Assembly (NCBI GenBank): GCA_002279935.1
Contig: NCCZ01000022.1
Coordinates: 1 to 64,000 of the forward strand
DNA length: 64,000 nucleotides
Reading direction: 5' to 3'
DNA from: Hyphomicrobium sp. 12-62-95
Lineage (GTDB): Bacteria; Pseudomonadota; Alphaproteobacteria; Rhizobiales; Hyphomicrobiaceae
The first letter of the stretch is position 1; each line of letters opens with the position of its first letter. Shown one piece after another: positions 59,581 to 64,000 of the stretch. The notes beneath the pieces were generated by a model that saw only the letters and a list, made by a program, of their open reading frames with translations, made no database searches and was not told where the DNA came from. A program made the translations under genes and the position numbers.

Positions 59581-61695
59581 ATGCGGCCTGACGACCTGAC
59601 ACCTCTGTTTGCCCCCGTGGAGACGCTGAAAGGCGTCGGACCGCGGCTGGCGGTGCTTATGAAAAAGGCGCTGAAGTTGCCGCCCGGCGTGCGGGAGCCG
59701 CGCGTGCTGGATCTTTTGTGGCATATGCCGACGGGCGTGGTGGACCGGCGGGCAGAGCCGTCGGTGGCGGATGCCGTGCCCGGGACCATCGTGACGCTGA
59801 AGGTGCGCGTGCTGAAACACAAGGCGCCGCCGCGGGGCAATAACAAGGTGCCGTACAAGGTTTCGACGGAGGATGACACGGGCAAGCTCGACCTCATTTT
59901 CTTCCGGGCTGAGCCGAGCTTTGTCGAGCGGCAATTGCCGGTGGGGGAGATCCGCTACATTTCCGGGCGGGCGGAGAAATATGGTGACACGCTGCAGATG
60001 GCCCATCCCGACTACATTGTGGCGGAGGACCGGCGCGATGATCTGCCATTGCTGGAGCCGGTCTATCCGCTTACCGCAGGTTTGACGGCGAAAGTGGTGT
60101 TGAAGGCGGCGCGGCAGGCGGTCGATCGGATGCCGGATTTCCTAGAGTGGCAGGATGCAGCTTGGCTGAAGGCGCGCGGGTGGGGATCGTTTCAGGAGGC
60201 GTTGCACCGGGTGCATAAGCCCGAGGATGCGGGGGATGTGTCGCCCTCGTCGCCGGCGTGGCAGCGGATCGCCTATGACGAGTTGCTCGCCAATCAACTC
60301 GCACTTGGCATCGTGCGGCTGAGTTTTAAGGCGCAGCGCGGGCGGCCGGTGCGGGGCGACGGACGTATTCGTGAACGCATCATCAAAGCCTTGCCCTTTT
60401 CGCTCACCAATTCGCAGCGGACGGCGCTGGGCGACATCGCCAACGATATGGAAGCGCCGAACCGGATGTTGCGGCTGCTTCAGGGCGACGTGGGGTCGGG
60501 CAAGACGATTGTGGCCTTGATGGCGATGGCGATTGCGGTTGAAGCGGGCGCGCAGGCGGCGCTGATGGCGCCGACGGAAGTGCTGGCGCGGCAGCATCTG
60601 GAGACGATCGCACCACTGGCGGATGCGGCGGGCTTGCGGATCGGGCTTTTAACGGGGCGCGAAAAGGGCAAGCCGCGGGAGCATTTGCTGGACGCTTTGA
60701 AGGCCGGCGAGATCGACATTCTGATCGGCACGCATGCGCTGTTCCAGGACGACGTTGTGTTTCGGGATCTGGCTTTTGCGGTGATTGACGAACAGCACCG
60801 GTTCGGCGTGCACCAGCGGCTGGCGTTGCAGATGAAGGGCGGGGATGGTGGCGCCAACATGCTGGTCATGACGGCGACGCCGATCCCGCGCACGCTGTTG
60901 ATGACGCACTATGGCGATCTCGATGTGTCGAAGCTGACCGAGAAACCGGCGGGCCGGAAGCCGATCATCACCAAGGCCGTTCCCACGGATGCGATGGAAA
61001 AGCTGATCGACCGCATTCGCGTGCAGTTGGCCGAGGGTGCGCAGGTCTATTGGGTGTGTCCGCTCATCGAGAGTTCGGAGGTTTCCGAGTTGGCAGCGGC
61101 TGAGGAACGCCACGCGCATCTGAAACAAATTTTCGGCGACATCGTTGGACTGTTGCACGGGGCCATGACGTCGGCGGCGAAGGACGCGACGATGGCGGCG
61201 TTTGCCAAGAACGAGTTGAAGATCCTGGTGGCGACCACGGTGATCGAAGTGGGCGTGAACGTGCCCAATGCCAATATCATGGTGATCGAGCACGCGGAAC
61301 GCTTTGGCTTGGCGCAGTTGCATCAGTTGCGCGGACGGGTCGGGCGCGGATCGCGCGAGAGTTTCTGCATGCTGCTCTATGCCCAGCCGCTGGGCGAGAC
61401 GGCGAAAGAGCGTCTCGCCATGATGGAGGCGACGGAAGACGGGTTCAAAATCGCCGAGAAGGATCTGGAATTGCGCGGCGGCGGCGAGGTTCTGGGGGCG
61501 CGGCAGAGCGGGCTGCCGGAATTCCGCGTTGCGGATGTGCCCGGATTTCCGGTTTTGCTCGGCGCTGCCCGGGACGATGCGCAAATGATCCTCGACCGCG
61601 ACCCCTCATTGACGAGTGCGCGCGGGCGGGCGTTACGGACCCTCCTCTATCTGTTCGAGTGCGATGAGGCGGTGCGGCTGTTCCGGGCGGCTTGA
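59581..61695 (+). CDS. recG: ATP-dependent DNA helicase RecG
   Basis: 704 residues. N-terminal wedge/OB domain (VETLKGVGPRLAVLMKKAL at the start, VDRRAEPSVADAVPGTIV), helicase motif I LLQGDVGSGKTIVALMAM (near residue 300), motif II AVIDEQHRFGVHQRLAL (near 402), TATPIPRTLLMTHYGD (III) and HQLRGRVGRGSRESFC (VI). It remodels stalled replication forks and Holliday junctions. It is divergent from sdhE-mfd. Confidence 0.97.
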   Translation: MRPDDLTPLFAPVETLKGVGPRLAVLMKKALKLPPGVREPRVLDLLWHMPTGVVDRRAEPSVADAVPGTIVTLKVRVLKHKAPPRGNNKVPYKVSTEDDTGKLDLIFFRAEPSFVERQLPVGEIRYISGRAEKYGDTLQMAHPDYIVAEDRRDDLPLLEPVYPLTAGLTAKVVLKAARQAVDRMPDFLEWQDAAWLKARGWGSFQEALHRVHKPEDAGDVSPSSPAWQRIAYDELLANQLALGIVRLSFKAQRGRPVRGDGRIRERIIKALPFSLTNSQRTALGDIANDMEAPNRMLRLLQGDVGSGKTIVALMAMAIAVEAGAQAALMAPTEVLARQHLETIAPLADAAGLRIGLLTGREKGKPREHLLDALKAGEIDILIGTHALFQDDVVFRDLAFAVIDEQHRFGVHQRLALQMKGGDGGANMLVMTATPIPRTLLMTHYGDLDVSKLTEKPAGRKPIITKAVPTDAMEKLIDRIRVQLAEGAQVYWVCPLIESSEVSELAAAEERHAHLKQIFGDIVGLLHGAMTSAAKDATMAAFAKNELKILVATTVIEVGVNVPNANIMVIEHAERFGLAQLHQLRGRVGRGSRESFCMLLYAQPLGETAKERLAMMEATEDGFKIAEKDLELRGGGEVLGARQSGLPEFRVADVPGFPVLLGAARDDAQMILDRDPSLTSARGRALRTLLYLFECDEAVRLFRAA

Positions 61696-61709
61696 GACGG
61701 CATTGGCCA

Positions 61710-61759
61710 ACGTCATCCCCGAACGTCAGTCGCGACGCTCCCTCGTTCGAGGATGACGT
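61710..61759. terminator. Inverted repeat after recG
   Basis: Arms ACGTCATCCCCGAACG (61710-61725) and CGTTCGAGGATGACGT (61744-61759) pair with one mismatch around an 18-base loop, followed by TTTGG. It could end recG transcription, and it shares the GTCATCC/GGATGAC ends of the element at 55477-55605. Confidence 0.5.
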
Positions 61760-61825
61760 TTTGGACGTGGAGATGGATAGGAGCGTTGCGTTTTCTTCAG
61801 CGGGGAACTGCTGGCGTCGCAGGGT

Positions 61826-62608
61826 TCAGGTGGGTTTGGCTTTTTCGGCGAGTTTGCGCAGCCGGGCGATTTGCTGGTCGGGGGTCACCATGCCGGCGGA
61901 GATCACAATTTTGGCGGCGTCCTCGACGGTCATCTGCAGAAATGTGACATCGCGGCGGGGGACGTAACAGACAAAGCCCGTGGGCGGCACGATGCCGGTC
62001 GGCATGAAGACGGCGACGAGATCCGTTTCGCCGCCGGGCTTGGCCGCGGCAATCTCGCCGCCCGCTTCGCCGGTGACGAACACGATCGACCAGAGGCCCT
62101 TCGAGGGAAATTCGATGAGGCCGACCTTTTGGAAGGCGCGTTTGGATTCGGTGGCGGTGACGGCGCTTTCGAAAATCTGTTTGAGCGCACGGTAGACGTT
62201 GCGCACGATGGGCATGCGATCGAGGATCATCTCGCCGCCGGAAATTAGCGAGCGGCCGAGCAGGTTGGCGCCGAGGAAGCCAATGAAGGTGAGGCCGATG
62301 ATGCCGAAAAGGACGCCGATGCCGGGGATGGCGAACGGCAGGTAGGTCTCGGGCAATGAGACGGATGGGATCAGCGGCTTCACATAGTCGTCCGCGAAGG
62401 CGATGAACCACTTGATGAGGTAGACCGTGACCGCGATCGGACCAACGATGATAATGCCGGTGAGGAAGTAGTTGCGCAGGCGGGCGCCGATGCGCAGCGG
62501 CACGGTGGGATCGTCGTGGGCGAGACGCTTCAGGCCTTCGGCCAACGCCGCGTCGCCATCGGATCGCGATGGCTCGGGTGCTGGGGGCTTCGGCGTGTCG
62601 CGCGTCAT
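61826..62608 (-). CDS. DUF502 family membrane protein
   Basis: 260 residues. Two membrane helices (NYFLTGIIIVGPIAVTVYLI, about 46-65, and FAIPGIGVLFGIIGLTFIGF, about 92-112), the family segments MPIVRNVYRALKQIFE, PSKGLWSIVFVTGE and VFMPTGIVPPTGFVCYVPR, and a soluble C-terminal domain. DUF502 proteins are widely conserved and of unknown function. The Arg/Asp-rich N-terminus before the first helix is cytosolic. The TPR/SPOR gene upstream is on the same strand. Confidence 0.9.
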   Translation of the reverse strand: MTRDTPKPPAPEPSRSDGDAALAEGLKRLAHDDPTVPLRIGARLRNYFLTGIIIVGPIAVTVYLIKWFIAFADDYVKPLIPSVSLPETYLPFAIPGIGVLFGIIGLTFIGFLGANLLGRSLISGGEMILDRMPIVRNVYRALKQIFESAVTATESKRAFQKVGLIEFPSKGLWSIVFVTGEAGGEIAAAKPGGETDLVAVFMPTGIVPPTGFVCYVPRRDVTFLQMTVEDAAKIVISAGMVTPDQQIARLRKLAEKAKPT

Positions 62609-62665
62609 GGATGCATGGTGGGGCCCGCGGCGGCGCGCGTCAACGACCGTGCACCGTTGGGACCG

Positions 62666-63949
62666 TTACTTCGTGACGACGAGGCAGTCGTAGCCTTTCG
62701 GCTTTAGTGCCGAACAGAACTGGCCCGGCTCGGCCGCACTGGCGTAGGGCCCGACCTGAACGCGGTAGAACGTGCCGTTGCCGAATGTGACTTCGTCGAT
62801 GGCCGGCGCGGCGGCGCCAAGGCTTTCGGCGTGTTCGGTGCGCAATCTCGAGGTGATGTTTTCCGCCTCCTCGCGGGAGCCGACGATGCCAACCTGGAGA
62901 CGGTATTTACCGGCTGCCGTGTCGCGGGGCTTTGCAATGGCCGCGACCTTCTTTTTGGCTTCGGACTTGGAGGGCTTTTGATCGCTGCCAGGGACCACGC
63001 TCAGGCCTGCGTTCCAGTCGCCGGCCACGGGTGCTGCTTGCATGCTGGGAGCCGGCGGGGCGGGTGCGGCAGCGGGTGCTGACGGCGCGGTGGCGGTTGC
63101 GACATCGGTGGAGGGAGCGGTGGTGGCTGTGCTGCCGCCGCCGAACATGTTCCCGAAAAAGCCTGTAACGGCCGTGCCAGCATTGCCGATGGCGGTGCCG
63201 ACGCCCGAGAGCGGGTTGGCGACTGGGGCGGTTGCAGCATCGCTCTGGGGCACGGCGGAGAGTGTGGGCGCGTCGGGCGCAGACAGGCTGGCATAGTTGC
63301 CGGACGCTGCGGAGAGATTGGGGACAGATGCTTCAGCGGCGCTCTTGGCGCTTGTCGCGCTCCATGAGGAGGTCGCGCTGTCGGCTGGACTTGCGACAGA
63401 TGCAGACGCAGGTGCGGTGGCTGCAAAGGACGCAGGGGCTGGGGAGGCTGAGGCTGGGGACGCCGGGGCCGGCCCGGGTACGGGTGCGGCTGCAGCCGCA
63501 TTTGCCGGGGCATCGAGCGGCGGCGCACCGATGGGCGTGGCATTGCCGAGGCCGGCTTCCTGATAGGCGCCCTGGCGGTTTTCCATGGCCGCGGCGCGGT
63601 CGGCATCGCTGAGGCCGTTCTTCAGCCAGACGGCAGACGTGAGATCGGAGATCGCCTGCGCGCTCTTACCGGTCTTGCGGTAGGCGATGCCGCGATAATA
63701 AAGGGCCTTGGCCATTTGCTGGCTGGAGAGGCCGCCGAGGGACAAGGCGTTCGATAGTGAAGAGATGGCGGAGGTGAATTTTCCTGCCTCGAAGGCCTTC
63801 GCGCCGGCTTCATAAGACTTCACGCCGGTGGCTGCGGGTTTGGCGGCAGCGGCGGGCGCTTTGGGGACGCTTTGCGCATTGGCCAACATCGGCGCAGCAA
63901 CGACTGCGACCGCGCAGCCGGCGGCGAGCATGATTTGCTTAGCGTGCAT
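62666..63949 (-). CDS. Periplasmic TPR and SPOR-domain protein
   Basis: 427 residues. A signal peptide (MLAAGCAVAVVAAPMLANAQ), three TPR-like repeats (about 44-135, YEAGAKAFEAGKFTSAISSL, ALYYRGIAYRKTGKSAQAI), a Pro/Ala/Ser-rich linker of about 200 residues, and a C-terminal SPOR domain (about 350-427) with YRLQVGIVGSREEAENI and FYRVQVGPYASAAEPGQFC. SPOR domains bind peptidoglycan stripped of side chains at the septum, so a role in division or wall remodelling is likely. About 50 further bases to the window end are its upstream region. Confidence 0.88.
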   Translation of the reverse strand: MHAKQIMLAAGCAVAVVAAPMLANAQSVPKAPAAAAKPAATGVKSYEAGAKAFEAGKFTSAISSLSNALSLGGLSSQQMAKALYYRGIAYRKTGKSAQAISDLTSAVWLKNGLSDADRAAAMENRQGAYQEAGLGNATPIGAPPLDAPANAAAAAPVPGPAPASPASASPAPASFAATAPASASVASPADSATSSWSATSAKSAAEASVPNLSAASGNYASLSAPDAPTLSAVPQSDAATAPVANPLSGVGTAIGNAGTAVTGFFGNMFGGGSTATTAPSTDVATATAPSAPAAAPAPPAPSMQAAPVAGDWNAGLSVVPGSDQKPSKSEAKKKVAAIAKPRDTAAGKYRLQVGIVGSREEAENITSRLRTEHAESLGAAAPAIDEVTFGNGTFYRVQVGPYASAAEPGQFCSALKPKGYDCLVVTK

Positions 63950-64000
63950 CCTTCAGTCTTCCCCCCAACGGTTCAGCACGCGGCACATGGATTCGTTGAC

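Noticed and set aside
1..64000. CRISPR array, prophage, insertion sequence or rRNA operon
   Set aside because: No regularly spaced repeats, no transposase, integrase or phage structural genes and no rRNA sequence were seen on either strand.

Overview
The window looks like chromosomal DNA of a GC-rich alphaproteobacterium, most likely of the order Hyphomicrobiales (a Hyphomicrobium-like lineage is my best guess, from protein resemblance remembered rather than searched). Pointers are the ATP synthase zeta-type inhibitor, split PurS/PurQ, a rhizobial-type porin, an IalB-family protein, DUF599 and DUF502 membrane proteins, an FnrL-like regulator, and the rlpA-dacC-tmk-holB-metG-tatD-MBL gene order. 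Coding density is high. I see no phage, transposase, rRNA or CRISPR array.

Layout. 1-3.5 kb: 3' part of an OmpA-domain protein, a DUF599 membrane protein, a TauE/SafE-type exporter and dusA. 3.6-8.8 kb: a perfect FNR box, an FNR-type regulator, a two-domain kinase and an ADP-forming acyl-CoA synthetase/GNAT protein. 8.8-12.6 kb: an AGCS amino-acid symporter, an orphan LIV-type binding protein, a tiny protein and a 0.7 kb gene-free stretch. 12.6-15.7 kb: purB followed by a shrunken SecY-like protein coupled to an RBBP9-type hydrolase. 15.7-18.9 kb: ATPase inhibitor, purC, purS, two small envelope genes and purQ. 18.9-26.5 kb: the remnant of an aminoglycoside-type acetyltransferase, then dnaB, alr, radA, cvpA, purF and a short-chain dehydrogenase. 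26.5-33.8 kb: a minus-strand housekeeping run whose tatD is broken and fused in frame to the next gene. 33.9-34.5 kb: tRNA-Ser(UGA) flanked by a structured repeat. 34.7-43.2 kb: small secreted proteins, an LtaS/OpgB-like sulfatase, a PPOX protein, a sorbosone-dehydrogenase-like lipoprotein and otsA-otsB, with an envelope and osmotic stress flavour. 43.4-55.5 kb: porin, UbiH-like hydroxylase, lipid A acyltransferase, NagZ-like hydrolase, a Chloroflexus-type malyl-CoA lyase coupled to a long-tailed HspQ, a frameshifted IalB gene, a peptide-binding protein and an acyl-CoA ligase. 55.6-64 kb: mfd, sdhE, recG, DUF502 and a TPR/SPOR protein.

How the genes work together. Purine synthesis is spread over three clusters (purB; purC-purS-purQ; purF), and purL is not where it usually lies. 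The purQ/dnaB boundary looks like a rearrangement junction because a decayed acetyltransferase sits there. The strongest candidates for something not well described are the SecY-like/hydrolase pair behind purB, the HspQ protein with a histone-H1-like tail translationally coupled to malyl-CoA lyase, and the small secreted genes embedded in the purine operon. Two genes (tatD, ialB) have disrupted frames that should be checked against raw reads.
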